From: Elusimicrobiota bacterium
GTDB lineage: Bacteria > Elusimicrobiota > Elusimicrobia > Elusimicrobiales > Elusimicrobiaceae
NCBI GenBank assembly: GCA_009778915.1
Contig: WRFH01000003.1
Coordinates: forward strand, 96,906 to 160,905
DNA: 64,000 nucleotides
Direction of reading: 5' to 3'
In this document: one piece after another, positions 52,478 to 61,247 of the stretch
Numbering within the stretch: position 1 is the first letter of the stretch
Layout: each line of letters opens with the position of its first letter
Notes under the pieces: generated by a model
Databases searched by the model: none
The model's input: the letters and a program-made list of their open reading frames with translations, nothing else
What the model was told of the DNA's origin: nothing
Program-made: the position numbers and the translations under genes

Positions 52478-52888
52478 TCAATTCTCCGTCCACTGTTTGC
52501 CAGTTGAGTCATTGCCCGGCAGGTCGATAATAATTTCGCCCCAGCGGGGACTATCCTTCTTATTAAAATAAAACCAGCCGCCTTTGCCGGTCTGTTTATC
52601 GGTGTATACTTTATTGGATTTGTCATAACCCGGCGCGGCTTCATACGGTATTTTTTCAATATACCGCGGGACAAGGACGGACAAGTCGTCCTCCGGGTAA
52701 TTGCCGCGGTTGTCGCCGTAATAAGCGGCTATCGCGCTGCGAAGACGCTCCAAATTATATTTAGTCTCCCCCTCGCCGCATTTTTGCTGGACGTCTATAA
52801 ACTTAGGAACGCTTAAACCTGCAAAAATGAGGACAAGGACCAGCCCGAAAATCATCTGCGTCTTGGTAAGCCCGCGGGAATTGAACAT
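52478..52888 (-). CDS. Atypical type II secretion/pilin-like pseudopilin
   Basis: This 136-residue protein begins MFNSRG|LTKTQMIFGLVLVLIFAGLSVPKFIDV. The layout of leader, Gly, hydrophobic helix and PKF is that of GspG-like pseudopilins, but mature residue 5 is Gln, not Glu, and +1 is Leu. The soluble part (YNLERLRSAIAAYYGDNRGNYPEDDLSVLVPRYIEKIPYE) is GspG-like with a short C-terminal beta region. It abuts the prepilin peptidase gene with no spacer. It may act as a minor or non-polymerising pseudopilin. Confidence 0.75.
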   Translation of the reverse strand: MFNSRGLTKTQMIFGLVLVLIFAGLSVPKFIDVQQKCGEGETKYNLERLRSAIAAYYGDNRGNYPEDDLSVLVPRYIEKIPYEAAPGYDKSNKVYTDKQTGKGGWFYFNKKDSPRWGEIIIDLPGNDSTGKQWTEN

Positions 52889-52895
52889 AAATCTC

Positions 52896-54131
52896 CTATT
52901 TCAAATTAAGCGCCATACAGGCGAAAACTTTAGCGTCGCCCAGCGTGTCGGAAATTTTGCTGTATTCGTTAGGCTGATGCGCTACGGAATCCACCTTTGA
53001 ATACACGACGCACGGCACGCCGACTTTACGCAGATAAGCCCCTACCGTGCCGCCGCCTATGCCTATCGCTTTGGGTTTATTATTGTAAACTTTTTTGACC
53101 GCGGCAATAGTCTGAGTTACAAGCGGCTCTTTAACGCTCGTCGCCGGGGATTCCACTTCCTGCGTGACTTCAATGTCAATCTTAACTTTAAACTGTTTGC
53201 TTATTTTGGCGACGGCGGCGTTGACTGTTTTTTTAACGTCCGCAAGTTTATACGACGGCAAAACGCGGCAGTCCAAATGAAACACGTCTTTGCCCGGCAC
53301 TATGTTTGAACTGGCGACGTTCGCGTACTTTTTAGTGGGCTCAAAAGTACTCACCGGAGGGCTGAACAATGTATTTTTCTTGTTAAATTTTTTGTGCAGC
53401 TCTTTATCAAGCTCGACAATCAAATTCGCGCCGGCGCGGTGCGCGTTAATGCCTTCGCTCGGCGTGGACGCGTGCACCTGTTTGCCGGTAATCGTAAATT
53501 TTGCCCAGTAAATTGATTTTTCGGCCACCTCGACTTCCGTGCCTTCGGCATTTCCGCCGTCGGGCACCATAACGCAGTCGCCTTTTTTAAACATTTTGAA
53601 ATTTGTCTTGATTATATGCTGTATGCCGTATTCGCTGCCGACTTCTTCGTCTGCGACTAACAGCAGGCACACATTTATTTCCGGCCTGATGTTAAGGTCC
53701 ATCAAAGCTTTGACGGCACACAGTCCGGAAAGTAAACCCTGGTGATTATCCTCGGAGCCGCGGCCGTAAATTTTGTCGCCCTGCACGACGGCTTTATACG
53801 GGTACGTCTTCCACATAGCCGTATCGCCCGGCGAAACAACGTCCATATGCGCCATAATCCAGAAATTTTTATTTTTATTTTTGCCGTAATATTTGGCGAC
53901 TATATTCGGGCGCACGCCTTTTTTTGCTTTTGCGTCCTTCGCGTCTATGTGGAAAATTTCGTCAAACTTCATACCTTTTAAAACTTTTTCTATAAAAACC
54001 GATTTGTCATATTCGCCGACGCCGCCCTCTACTGACGTGCTCATGGCCGGGCACGGTATCATTCCCGTCTGCGCCTCTATGACAAAATTTTTGTAACCGT
54101 CAATTTTTTTAAAAATATCTTTCATGTCCAT
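52896..54131 (-). CDS. M20-family metallopeptidase
   Basis: This 411-residue zinc peptidase/deacylase has the metal motifs FWIMAHMDVVSPGD (His), GRGSEDNHQG (Asp), VADEEVGSEYG (catalytic Glu pair) and a late VAHQPNEY (His). The central dimerisation domain contains GKQVHASTPSEGINAHRAGANL. It is related to DapE/ArgE and dipeptidase-type M20 enzymes, but the substrate is not determined. It starts 12 bp after nif3. Confidence 0.88.
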   Translation of the reverse strand: MDMKDIFKKIDGYKNFVIEAQTGMIPCPAMSTSVEGGVGEYDKSVFIEKVLKGMKFDEIFHIDAKDAKAKKGVRPNIVAKYYGKNKNKNFWIMAHMDVVSPGDTAMWKTYPYKAVVQGDKIYGRGSEDNHQGLLSGLCAVKALMDLNIRPEINVCLLLVADEEVGSEYGIQHIIKTNFKMFKKGDCVMVPDGGNAEGTEVEVAEKSIYWAKFTITGKQVHASTPSEGINAHRAGANLIVELDKELHKKFNKKNTLFSPPVSTFEPTKKYANVASSNIVPGKDVFHLDCRVLPSYKLADVKKTVNAAVAKISKQFKVKIDIEVTQEVESPATSVKEPLVTQTIAAVKKVYNNKPKAIGIGGGTVGAYLRKVGVPCVVYSKVDSVAHQPNEYSKISDTLGDAKVFACMALNLK

Positions 54132-54143
54132 AATAATCTCCGT

Positions 54144-54890
54144 TTACAGCCGGTTTTCAACGTCTATAAATTCAACAGCGACTTTAAATTTTTTTCTGAC
54201 AACTTCCATCAGCGCTTTTACGCCGAAAGTTTCCGAATTATAATGGCCGATGGCCATAAAATTAACGCCGGTTTCCCGCGCGTATTCCTGCACAAATTCC
54301 TCCGCGCTGCCGGTAATAAATAAATCCGCGTGAGCGTCCGCCGCCGCGCGGAACATATCCTGCCCGCCGCCGGAAACTACCGCGATTTTTCTTATTTCCC
54401 GCGGGCCGAAATCAAAAATCGTGTTTGCGTTAAACCCAATTTTATCTTCAATTTCTTTTAAAGACAGCGGCGCTTTAAGAACGCCGCAAAAACCTATTTT
54501 TACGCCGTGGTATTCGCCGAAGCTTTCCAGTTTTTTAAGCCCCAGCTTTTCTGCAATCCGCGCGTTGTTGCCAACCTCTTCATGCATATCAAGCGGCAAA
54601 TGCCACGCGCAGAGATTTATATTATTTTCAAGCAAAAATTTAACCCGCCGGCGGAAAACGCCGGTAACGCGCGGACTGTCTGACCATAAAATTCCGTGGT
54701 GGACTATTGCCATATCCGCGCCGGACACAACAGCGCGTTTAAAAAATTCCAGATTAGCGGACACTCCGAAAACTATTTTTTTAACGTCGTCTTTTCCCTC
54801 TACCTGCAAACCGTTTTGGGAACTGTCTTTAATAATTTCGGATTTCAAATATTCGTTTATAAATGAGACTATTTCATTACGCGCTGTCAT
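54144..54890 (-). CDS. Nif3-like dinuclear metal centre protein (DUF34)
   Basis: This 248-residue NIF3/YbgI-family protein has DSSQNGLQVEG, the metal ligands MAIVHHGILW and CAWHLPLDMHEEVGNN, and the late GHYNSETFG with the last His/Glu pair. Members bind two metals in a hexamer and have a reported GTP cyclohydrolase II-like activity; the physiological role is debated. The gap to the divergent amidase gene is 21 bp. Confidence 0.93.
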   Translation of the reverse strand: MTARNEIVSFINEYLKSEIIKDSSQNGLQVEGKDDVKKIVFGVSANLEFFKRAVVSGADMAIVHHGILWSDSPRVTGVFRRRVKFLLENNINLCAWHLPLDMHEEVGNNARIAEKLGLKKLESFGEYHGVKIGFCGVLKAPLSLKEIEDKIGFNANTIFDFGPREIRKIAVVSGGGQDMFRAAADAHADLFITGSAEEFVQEYARETGVNFMAIGHYNSETFGVKALMEVVRKKFKVAVEFIDVENRL

Positions 54891-54911
54891 ACTTTATGCT
54901 ATCATTTTATT
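54891..54911. promoter_or_regulatory. 21-bp divergent leaderless-type promoter nif3 / amidase
   Basis: For the amidase, TATCAT (54900-54905) ends 6 nt before its ATG. For nif3, TAGCAT in the complement ends about 5 nt before its ATG. No Shine-Dalgarno sequences are present. Confidence 0.5.
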
Positions 54912-56939
54912 ATGCTGAAAAAAATAGCTTTCTTGTTTTTCCTCCTCTTAACATCCGCACTTTATTGCCAAGAAATCGCGCCAATGCCGGCCGCTGCCAG
55001 TTTGCCGGTGCGCGAAGCAAGTCCTACTGAAATTTTCCCCGTTTCCGTAGAATATCCGCTGGAAGGCGCCACGCTGCCCGCAGGTTCAAAAACCGTAATT
55101 GTTTTCGGCGCGGCATCAAACCCTGCGGCCTCTCTGACCGTCAACGGCGCGTCGGTAAAATTATATAAAAACGGCGGCTTTCTGACGACGGTCCCCGTCG
55201 CGCCCGGCGACGTTGATATTGTGGTTGAAGTAAATGACGGCACCAATACATATTCCGCCGTCAGAAAAATAAAAGTCGACGGCGTTGACGTGTCCAAATT
55301 CGCCGACGCGCAGTTTGATATTACCACTCTTTCTCCGCAGACGGATATATGGGCGCTCCCCGGCGACATTGTGCCGCTTTCAGCTTACGGCACGCCGGGC
55401 GCGGTGGTCACCGCCGAGATAAGCGGCATTAAAGACGCCAAAGAAATTATTTTACCGGAAACGGACGCCGGTCTTTACAAAAGCACTTATACGATTACCG
55501 ACGGGGATAAAGCTAAAAATTCAAAAATAACTTATAAAATTTATAATCCGCAGACCAAAGACAAAGGTAAAGAAACCGCGCCCGGCCGCCTCAGAATTTT
55601 AACCGATAAAGACCAAATTTTTGCCGCCGTAAACGCGGCCAACGCCGGCACGCGCATACGCGCGAAAGCCGTCCCGCAGGGTTACCTGTTCCCGTTTTAC
55701 CGTCTGTACGGAGATTTGGTTATAACAGGTCTGAACAACGGGCTTTACCGCGTAAATCTGGACGATAATAACATAGGCTGGATTGAGGGAGCAAAAATTT
55801 CCCTTACCAAAAAACCGTCTGAACCAAACAAACTGCAAACGGTAACCACGGCGGACCAGGACACAAAAACAAGAATAATTTTCTTCGGCTCAAAAGCCGT
55901 TCCGATACTGACGGAAGAAACTCCGTCGTCATTCAACATAACCTTTTTTGACGCGGCGCCGGACATGCCGGTTATTGAAACGCCAATCAGCGCGCTCGTC
56001 AACAATATAGTTTTTGAAAACGCCGGAAATAACACGGTAAAATTTTACATAAATTATAATGACGGACAGGTTTTATGGGGTTATGATTACGCCTATGACG
56101 AAAACGGCAATCTGGTTTTGGACCTTATGCATAAACCGGTCTTAAACCCGCAGCCGTATAAACCGCTGACCGGCGTAAAAATTATGCTGGACCCCGGCCA
56201 CTCGCCGCGCCGCAAGCCGCCGTATGACGGCGCAATAGGCCCGACGGGGCTTTTGGAATATGAAGCTAATATGCAAACAGCCAAAGAAGTGGCGGCTCTG
56301 CTGTCCAAAACCGGCGCCGAAGTTATTTTGAGCAAAAATGAAAAAGAAGATTTAAATTTGCAGGGCCGCGTGGAGAGAGCGCTGAAAAACGGCGCACAGC
56401 TTTTTGTAAGCATACACCATAACGCGCTGCCGGCAAACGCGGACCCTTTTGCGAAACCGCGCGGTTTTACGACTTATTATTTTAACGAACACAGCAAAAC
56501 GCTGGCGGAAAGTTTAAACGCCGCTTTTGTAAAAAACGTAAAATTGCCCAACCAGGGCACGCAGACGGGCGATTTTTTTGTAATACGCGCGCCGCAGTTC
56601 CCGGCGGTGCTGACGGAAAACGCGTTTTTAATGTTCCCTGAACAGGAAGACATGGTGCGGCAGGACAAAACCCGCGCCGCTTTTGTCCAAGCGATTTACG
56701 AAGGCATTTTAAGTTTTTACGGTTACAAACCGTCAGATTTACTGCCCCCGCCGTTACCCAAAAAACCGGCGCCGGCAAAAAAACAGCTGAACAAAAAACC
56801 CGCCAAGATAACGCCGCCGACTACAAAACCCGCGCCGCCGGAGTCGGAACCCAAACCCGAACCGCCTGCGCCGCCGCAGCAACCGCCCGTTGATTCCCCA
56901 TACGCCGCGCCGCAGGAACCGGCTGATTTGAACGGATAA
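54912..56939 (+). CDS. N-acetylmuramoyl-L-alanine amidase with long N-terminal region
   Basis: This 675-residue exported protein begins MLKKIAFLFFLLLTSALYCQ (signal peptide). The N-terminal half has beta-rich Ig-like segments (VSVEYPLEGATLPAGSKT at about 45) and an SH3/AMIN-like region. The Amidase_3 domain spans about 418-610 and shows MLDPGHSPRR (zinc His), LEYEANMQTA (Glu), FVSIHHNALP (His) and LTENAFLMFPEQED (catalytic Glu). A Pro/Lys-rich tail of 55 residues ends QEPADLNG. It cleaves septal peptidoglycan stem peptides. A decayed copy of the tail lies at 58241. Confidence 0.9.
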   Translation: MLKKIAFLFFLLLTSALYCQEIAPMPAAASLPVREASPTEIFPVSVEYPLEGATLPAGSKTVIVFGAASNPAASLTVNGASVKLYKNGGFLTTVPVAPGDVDIVVEVNDGTNTYSAVRKIKVDGVDVSKFADAQFDITTLSPQTDIWALPGDIVPLSAYGTPGAVVTAEISGIKDAKEIILPETDAGLYKSTYTITDGDKAKNSKITYKIYNPQTKDKGKETAPGRLRILTDKDQIFAAVNAANAGTRIRAKAVPQGYLFPFYRLYGDLVITGLNNGLYRVNLDDNNIGWIEGAKISLTKKPSEPNKLQTVTTADQDTKTRIIFFGSKAVPILTEETPSSFNITFFDAAPDMPVIETPISALVNNIVFENAGNNTVKFYINYNDGQVLWGYDYAYDENGNLVLDLMHKPVLNPQPYKPLTGVKIMLDPGHSPRRKPPYDGAIGPTGLLEYEANMQTAKEVAALLSKTGAEVILSKNEKEDLNLQGRVERALKNGAQLFVSIHHNALPANADPFAKPRGFTTYYFNEHSKTLAESLNAAFVKNVKLPNQGTQTGDFFVIRAPQFPAVLTENAFLMFPEQEDMVRQDKTRAAFVQAIYEGILSFYGYKPSDLLPPPLPKKPAPAKKQLNKKPAKITPPTTKPAPPESEPKPEPPAPPQQPPVDSPYAAPQEPADLNG

Positions 56940-56965
56940 AATATCTAAAAAGGCGGAAATAACCG

Positions 56966-58063
56966 TTAAAATAAAATTATATAGTCCGCGCCGATTGTAT
57001 CTTTCACGGCCTTGGGAACGTTTATAATTATTTTAGGCTGCGCGTATTTACCGCTGCCCGGGATATTGTTCCAAAAATTATTGCCGTAAATAGACGCCGC
57101 GGAGATATATAAAATATTCACGACTTTTATACCCTGCGCTTTTGTTCTGTCCGCCAGGGAACCGGTGCTTTCGCCGTAACCGAAATGCCTGCTGCCGCCG
57201 TAGACAAGCATCGGTTTTTCGTTTCTACCGGTTTTATAAGCTTCCAAGTACGGGGAAAGTTTTTTAATCCACGTTATATTCCGCGCGGCGACGCCCGTCG
57301 GACCGCTTATAAACTCCTGTAAAGGCTCTTCCAACTCAAGCACTTTGCGAAACAGTCTGTCCTCCCGTAATTGTCTGTCGGCTTTTATCCCGCCGAATTG
57401 CGCCCTGATATCCTCCAAAGCTATTATATTGAGCCCCCTGGCCGCTTTCGCCACGGGGAAACTGCGTTTGTCAAGTTCGGTATCGCCGTCCCGGCAAAAA
57501 CTGATATATTTTAAATCTCCGGTTTCATTAAATTTTTTTATGCCGTTTTCCAAATTATCCGTCAGGCTTTCAAGAGCAACATGGCCGATACCGATTTTCC
57601 CGCGCAATTGCTCCGCTAATACGGAGACCTCGCGTTCCGCATACTGTTCATGAAACTCGCCGGCAAAGATTATCTGTGTCCCTTGAGGAATAACGGACGA
57701 ATAATCAAAATCTTTATCCTTTATTTCGTAACCGCCGCTTTCAAGCTTTTTGGCGATAAAACTAAAAATACCGGATAATCTGCTTACCCTGTCTTGGTCT
57801 GTCATTCTTTGTATTTTGTTAAAGTTAATAAAAGTATCGCCTTCGGCTGTTTTTGTAAGTTCTTTTATAAAAATTTTAATCTGGGAATTTACAAAATTTG
57901 CCAGTTCCGCGTCGGAAGCGTTTTGCCAGCGGCTCAGCGGGTCCGCCTGCGACTGCGGTTTCTGCGGTATATCATCAGTTTCGGATAAAATTGTATCAGC
58001 AGGATAGGAATACCCCACGGCCGCAAATAAAAATATTATTAATAAAAGCAATATTCTTTTCAT
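56966..58063 (-). CDS. Secreted ChaN/TraB-like protein (second canonical copy)
   Basis: This 365-residue protein has the signal peptide MKRILLLLIIFLFAAVGYSY. The C-terminal two thirds carry IIFAGEFHEQYAER, HVALESLTDNLENG, RNITWIKKLSPYLE and MLVYGGSRHFGYGESTG, in the same order as the protein at 18651. Both end in GADYI-x-L. The ChaN/TIKI metal or haem site residues (His in GEFH, Glu in ALES, late His in SRHFG) are kept. It has the best copy of the shared dyad promoter element upstream. Confidence 0.72.
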   Translation of the reverse strand: MKRILLLLIIFLFAAVGYSYPADTILSETDDIPQKPQSQADPLSRWQNASDAELANFVNSQIKIFIKELTKTAEGDTFINFNKIQRMTDQDRVSRLSGIFSFIAKKLESGGYEIKDKDFDYSSVIPQGTQIIFAGEFHEQYAEREVSVLAEQLRGKIGIGHVALESLTDNLENGIKKFNETGDLKYISFCRDGDTELDKRSFPVAKAARGLNIIALEDIRAQFGGIKADRQLREDRLFRKVLELEEPLQEFISGPTGVAARNITWIKKLSPYLEAYKTGRNEKPMLVYGGSRHFGYGESTGSLADRTKAQGIKVVNILYISAASIYGNNFWNNIPGSGKYAQPKIIINVPKAVKDTIGADYIILF

Positions 58064-58097
58064 AATTTATTTCCTTAAAACCAATATCTTTTTTATA

Positions 58098-58160
58098 ATT
58101 ATATAGTTATACATTTGCCACCCGCAAGGGCCTTAAGACCTATTTTAGAAATAGGCCTTA
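58098..58160 (-). promoter_or_regulatory. Shared dyad promoter element, best copy (4)
   Basis: The near-palindrome TAAGACCTATTT-TAG-AAATAGGCCTTA spans 58134-58160. In gene direction AATAGGTCTTAAGGCCC then TTGCGG (possible -35), an 18-nt spacer, and TATAAT (58098-58103 complement). GGCCC to TATAAT is 24 nt, as in copy 2. Confidence 0.65.
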
Positions 58161-58240
58161 TGAAAACCCGGCGGTTTTACCGGGACTATTTTACTTTATG
58201 TCTTGCCGTAGTCTGCGAAAGAATTATTTGCGCAGTTGAG

Positions 58241-58324
58241 GTAACCGGGAAAAAACAGAATAAGCGCGGAAGTATAAAACCCGCGCCGCGGGAACCGGTT
58301 AGCCCTGCCGACTTAAACGCATAA
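58241..58324 (+). pseudogene. Decayed copy of the amidase 3' tail
   Basis: The reading VTGKKQNKRGSIKPAPREP then VSPADLNA-stop matches the amidase tail AKKQLNKK...TKPAPPE...QEPADLNG-stop, also at DNA level (ACAAAACCCGCGCCGC and GGAACCGG). No matching amidase domain precedes it. The ChaN-like gene with its promoter thus lies between the amidase gene end and a second copy of that end. Confidence 0.5.
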
Positions 58325-58343
58325 TACGCTAATAAAAAACAAT

Positions 58344-58369
58344 CCAGGCCGTCCGCGCGGACGGCCTGG
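58344..58369 (-). terminator. Terminator after the small membrane protein gene
   Basis: Perfect 26-bp palindrome CCAGGCCGTCC-GCGC-GGACGGCCTGG; in minus direction it is followed by ATTGTTTTTTATT. Confidence 0.8.
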
Positions 58370-58401
58370 TTATATGTCAAATTATGCTTCTGCCGGAATA
58401 A

Positions 58402-58725
58402 TCAACTCATCTTTTTATAGTTCGCAAAACATACAGCAATAATAATAAGCGGTATTATGAGCGAGCCCACGCCCCATAAACCTTTTGTAACCAGCACAAT
58501 CTGGCCGACAACAAAAAGCGCGGTGTAAAGAATAACGCTCCATTTTCTCATCAGCCAAAGCCCTATCAGCGAAACCAAACCTACAACCGTGGCGGCCGCC
58601 AGATACGGCGGGTACCAACCCCCGACCTGTTTAGCAGCAGGCGTAAAAATTAAAGCCGCCGAGATTAATGCGCCTATAAAACCTATTATGCAGATTACTG
58701 TTATTATTACCGGTCTTTTATTCAT
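58402..58725 (-). CDS. Small membrane protein, unknown function
   Basis: This 107-residue protein has three hydrophobic helices (about 8-28, 42-60, 66-100) and a short basic C-terminus (NYKKMS). The family is not recognised. The ribosome-binding site is GGGAGAA. It follows the POT transporter gene on the same strand by about 68 bp, and a strong terminator lies downstream. Confidence 0.65.
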   Translation of the reverse strand: MNKRPVIITVICIIGFIGALISAALIFTPAAKQVGGWYPPYLAAATVVGLVSLIGLWLMRKWSVILYTALFVVGQIVLVTKGLWGVGSLIIPLIIIAVCFANYKKMS

Positions 58726-58792
58726 GGCTGTTCTCCCGTAATTTTTTAATACGCTAAATTATATAACAAAAATCCCGGTTTAAAAGCCGCGG

Positions 58793-60097
58793 TTAACGTA
58801 TTCCGTGCATCCATTCTTTTAACTTGCCGGACATTGCCCACAGCGCGAGGCCGCAGACGAACACCGTCAAAGCCGGTATGGAAAACAGTTTAACAAGGCT
58901 CATGCTCTCAAAACTGCCGGCGAAAATACCGCCGAAGAAATTGCCCAACACGTCAGACGCCAGCCACACGCCCATAAAAAGCGAAGCGTACTTCGCGGGC
59001 GTAAGCTTTGTGGTCATTGAAAGCCCGACGGGGGATATGCAGAGCTCGCCCAGCGTAAGCATAAAATATAACGTTATAAGCCATAAAGGGCTGACCGGAA
59101 CGCCGCTCTTCTGGAATATAAACGCGCCGGCGGCGATTACGATATATCCGGCGCCAAGCAGAAAAAGAGACCATACGAATTTGGCCGGAGTGGAAGGGTC
59201 CTTATCGCCCAGCTTAATCCAAAACCACGCGAAGACCGGCGCGAGTATTACCACAAACAGCGAAGGCACGGCCTGCAGCCAGCCCACCGGCATTTCCCAG
59301 CCGAAAATAATTCTGTCCGTCGCGCGCTCCGCGAACAGCGTAAGCGAAGAGCCGGACTGTTCGTAAAACGCCCAAAAGAAAACCGAGAAAAACGTAAGAA
59401 TCAATATGACTATTATCCTGTCTTTTTCCGCTTTGGTAAGCGGTTCGTTTTTGCCTTCCTTATTTTTATGCTCTTCCATGGAAGGCTTTAAACCCGTGTT
59501 TCCCAGAAACTTTTTCCTGCCCAGAAGAAACCACATCAAGCCCAAGAACATACCCGCCCCCGCGGCCATGAAACCGTACCGGAACGCTATTTTTTCCCCC
59601 AGATACGAACATACCAAAGGGGCGAAAAACGCGCCTATATTCAGATACATATAAAAAATCGTAAACCCGGAGTCGCGGCGGTTGTCGTTCTCTTCGTAAA
59701 TATCGCCGGTTATGGACGAAATATTGGCCTTAAAAAACCCTGTGCCGAGGATTATCAGCGCAAGCCCCAGCGTCAGCGCGGCGTAATTGTTGATGAGGCC
59801 GTAAGAAGCAAGCGTAAACTGCCCCAGCATAGATAACACGCCGCCCAGAATAATGGAGCGCTGCTTGCCCAAAAATTTGTCGGCCAAAAATCCGCCGAGC
59901 ACGGGCGTAATATACACTATCGACGTAAAAGTGCCGAAAAACAACCCCGCTTTTCTGACGTTAAGCCCTATAACCGGGCTTGTCAAAAAAAGCATCAGCA
60001 GGAAAAGCATGCCGTAGTAATTAAAGCGTTCGAACATCTGCACGCCGGAAATAAAATGTAAAGCGCGCGGCTGTGGTTTGTGTGTTGTATCTGACAT
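58793..60097 (-). CDS. POT-family peptide/H+ symporter
   Basis: This 434-residue MFS transporter of the PTR2/POT group takes up di- and tripeptides. It has about 12 helices, the N-terminal QMFERFNYYGMLFLLMLF motif, GGFLADKFLGKQRSI, FKANISSITGDIYEENDNRRDSGFTIFYMYLNIGAFFAP (PTR2 signature) and ELCISPVGLSMTTKLTP. The first Glu of the family's ExxERFxYYG proton-coupling motif is Gln here. Ribosome-binding site AAAGGA. Confidence 0.9.
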   Translation of the reverse strand: MSDTTHKPQPRALHFISGVQMFERFNYYGMLFLLMLFLTSPVIGLNVRKAGLFFGTFTSIVYITPVLGGFLADKFLGKQRSIILGGVLSMLGQFTLASYGLINNYAALTLGLALIILGTGFFKANISSITGDIYEENDNRRDSGFTIFYMYLNIGAFFAPLVCSYLGEKIAFRYGFMAAGAGMFLGLMWFLLGRKKFLGNTGLKPSMEEHKNKEGKNEPLTKAEKDRIIVILILTFFSVFFWAFYEQSGSSLTLFAERATDRIIFGWEMPVGWLQAVPSLFVVILAPVFAWFWIKLGDKDPSTPAKFVWSLFLLGAGYIVIAAGAFIFQKSGVPVSPLWLITLYFMLTLGELCISPVGLSMTTKLTPAKYASLFMGVWLASDVLGNFFGGIFAGSFESMSLVKLFSIPALTVFVCGLALWAMSGKLKEWMHGIR

Positions 60098-60122
60098 TAT
60101 TATCCTTTACATGAACTAATAC

Positions 60123-61061
60123 TTATTTCTTTACTCCGGCTAATTTGGATTTATAATCTTTGATTAAAGGCTCAACGACTGAACAGTCCGATTCTTCGCT
60201 GGTTTGCACATTATTCTCATACTTATAAATATTACATTTATAATTTTCACAGCTGCCGTCTTCTTTTATTTTGGAGCCTTTAGGACAGGATTTATAAGCG
60301 GTAGCGCGGGCTTTGGGAGCAGCGCTTTCATAAGCGTAATCCCACCAGCTCATTTCATATTCTGTACAAGAGTTGCCGTCAGCACTTATAGTTTCAGGAT
60401 TGCATCTCAGCGTTGCGCTTACGTTGTTTAAAGCGTCGCGTTTGTCAAACTGGACAAGACGATATTTTATACAGCTTTTACCTTCAGAATCAAATGTTTC
60501 ACAAATACGCCATCCCTCGGGACCGCCTTTAGGAGCTGTCATGCTGCTGGACCCGTATGCTTTACAAGTGCCGTCAGGCAGCACGTCGCTTTCTTTGCAG
60601 TAGCGGGTGTCCTCTTTTCCGTCTTTATTCTTAAAATAGATATTTAACATAACGTCAGTATTAAATCTTTCTCCGAAAGGGAGACATGTCCCGTCGGAAT
60701 AAGCGCCGGCGCATTGTTTGGAGGTTCTATAATTGTAAACCAAATCTTCTGCTACATAATCCTGGAAATAACCTTCTTTTTGCAAGAATTGTCCATATCC
60801 TCTTCTTACAAGTTTATCGTCTTTATAAGTATAATCGCGCAGATATTCCCACTTTTTACAACTTTGCCCGTCTGTATCGAAAACGCTGCATTTGCTTTCA
60901 AAAATAATTCTGCCTTTGCCGTCTTTAACTTGAATGACGGGGTTTGGAATATCCATGCACACGCCATTTGATGTTACTTTTTTACAATTCACGAAATCAT
61001 GGGCAAACGACGCGGAGCATAATACAATGACAACTGTTAACGATATAAATATTTTTTTCAT
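60123..61061 (-). CDS. Secreted Cys-rich repeat protein, unknown family
   Basis: This 312-residue protein has the signal peptide MKKIFISLTVVIVLCSASFA. About seven to eight short repeats of the form C-x(4-20)-D-G-x-(S)-C-x2-(Y/F/W) follow, for example CSVFDTDGQSCKKWEY, CAGAYSDGTCLPFGE, CKESDVLPDGTCKAYG, CETFDSEGKSCIKY, CNPETISADGNSCTEYE and CPKGSKIKEDGSCENYK. The paired cysteines suggest small disulfide loops. The gene is AT-rich compared with neighbours. No known domain was recognised. Confidence 0.7.
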   Translation of the reverse strand: MKKIFISLTVVIVLCSASFAHDFVNCKKVTSNGVCMDIPNPVIQVKDGKGRIIFESKCSVFDTDGQSCKKWEYLRDYTYKDDKLVRRGYGQFLQKEGYFQDYVAEDLVYNYRTSKQCAGAYSDGTCLPFGERFNTDVMLNIYFKNKDGKEDTRYCKESDVLPDGTCKAYGSSSMTAPKGGPEGWRICETFDSEGKSCIKYRLVQFDKRDALNNVSATLRCNPETISADGNSCTEYEMSWWDYAYESAAPKARATAYKSCPKGSKIKEDGSCENYKCNIYKYENNVQTSEESDCSVVEPLIKDYKSKLAGVKK

Positions 61062-61095
61062 AAAAACTCCAAATAAGATTGTTTTTAAAGATAAA

Positions 61096-61178
61096 TACCG
61101 GGAGAGGGACTCGAACCCTCACGGCCGTGCGGCCAATAGTTTTTGAGACTATCCTGTATACCATTCCAGCATCCCGGC
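61096..61178 (-). tRNA. tRNA-Leu (anticodon CAA)
   Basis: In gene direction the acceptor GCCGGGA pairs with TCCCGGT (one G-T pair) and the discriminator is A. The D arm has GGAATGGTA. The anticodon stem ATAGT/ACTAT encloses loop CTCAAAA, giving CAA. There is a long variable arm and a T arm GAGGG-TTCGAGT-CCCTC. CCA is not encoded. It should read UUG leucine codons. Confidence 0.93.
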
Positions 61179-61247
61179 ATAAAATCAGCAGTTCAAATTG
61201 TTTTTATATTTTACTAAATTTGACGGGCCGGCAGATTGTCCGTACTT

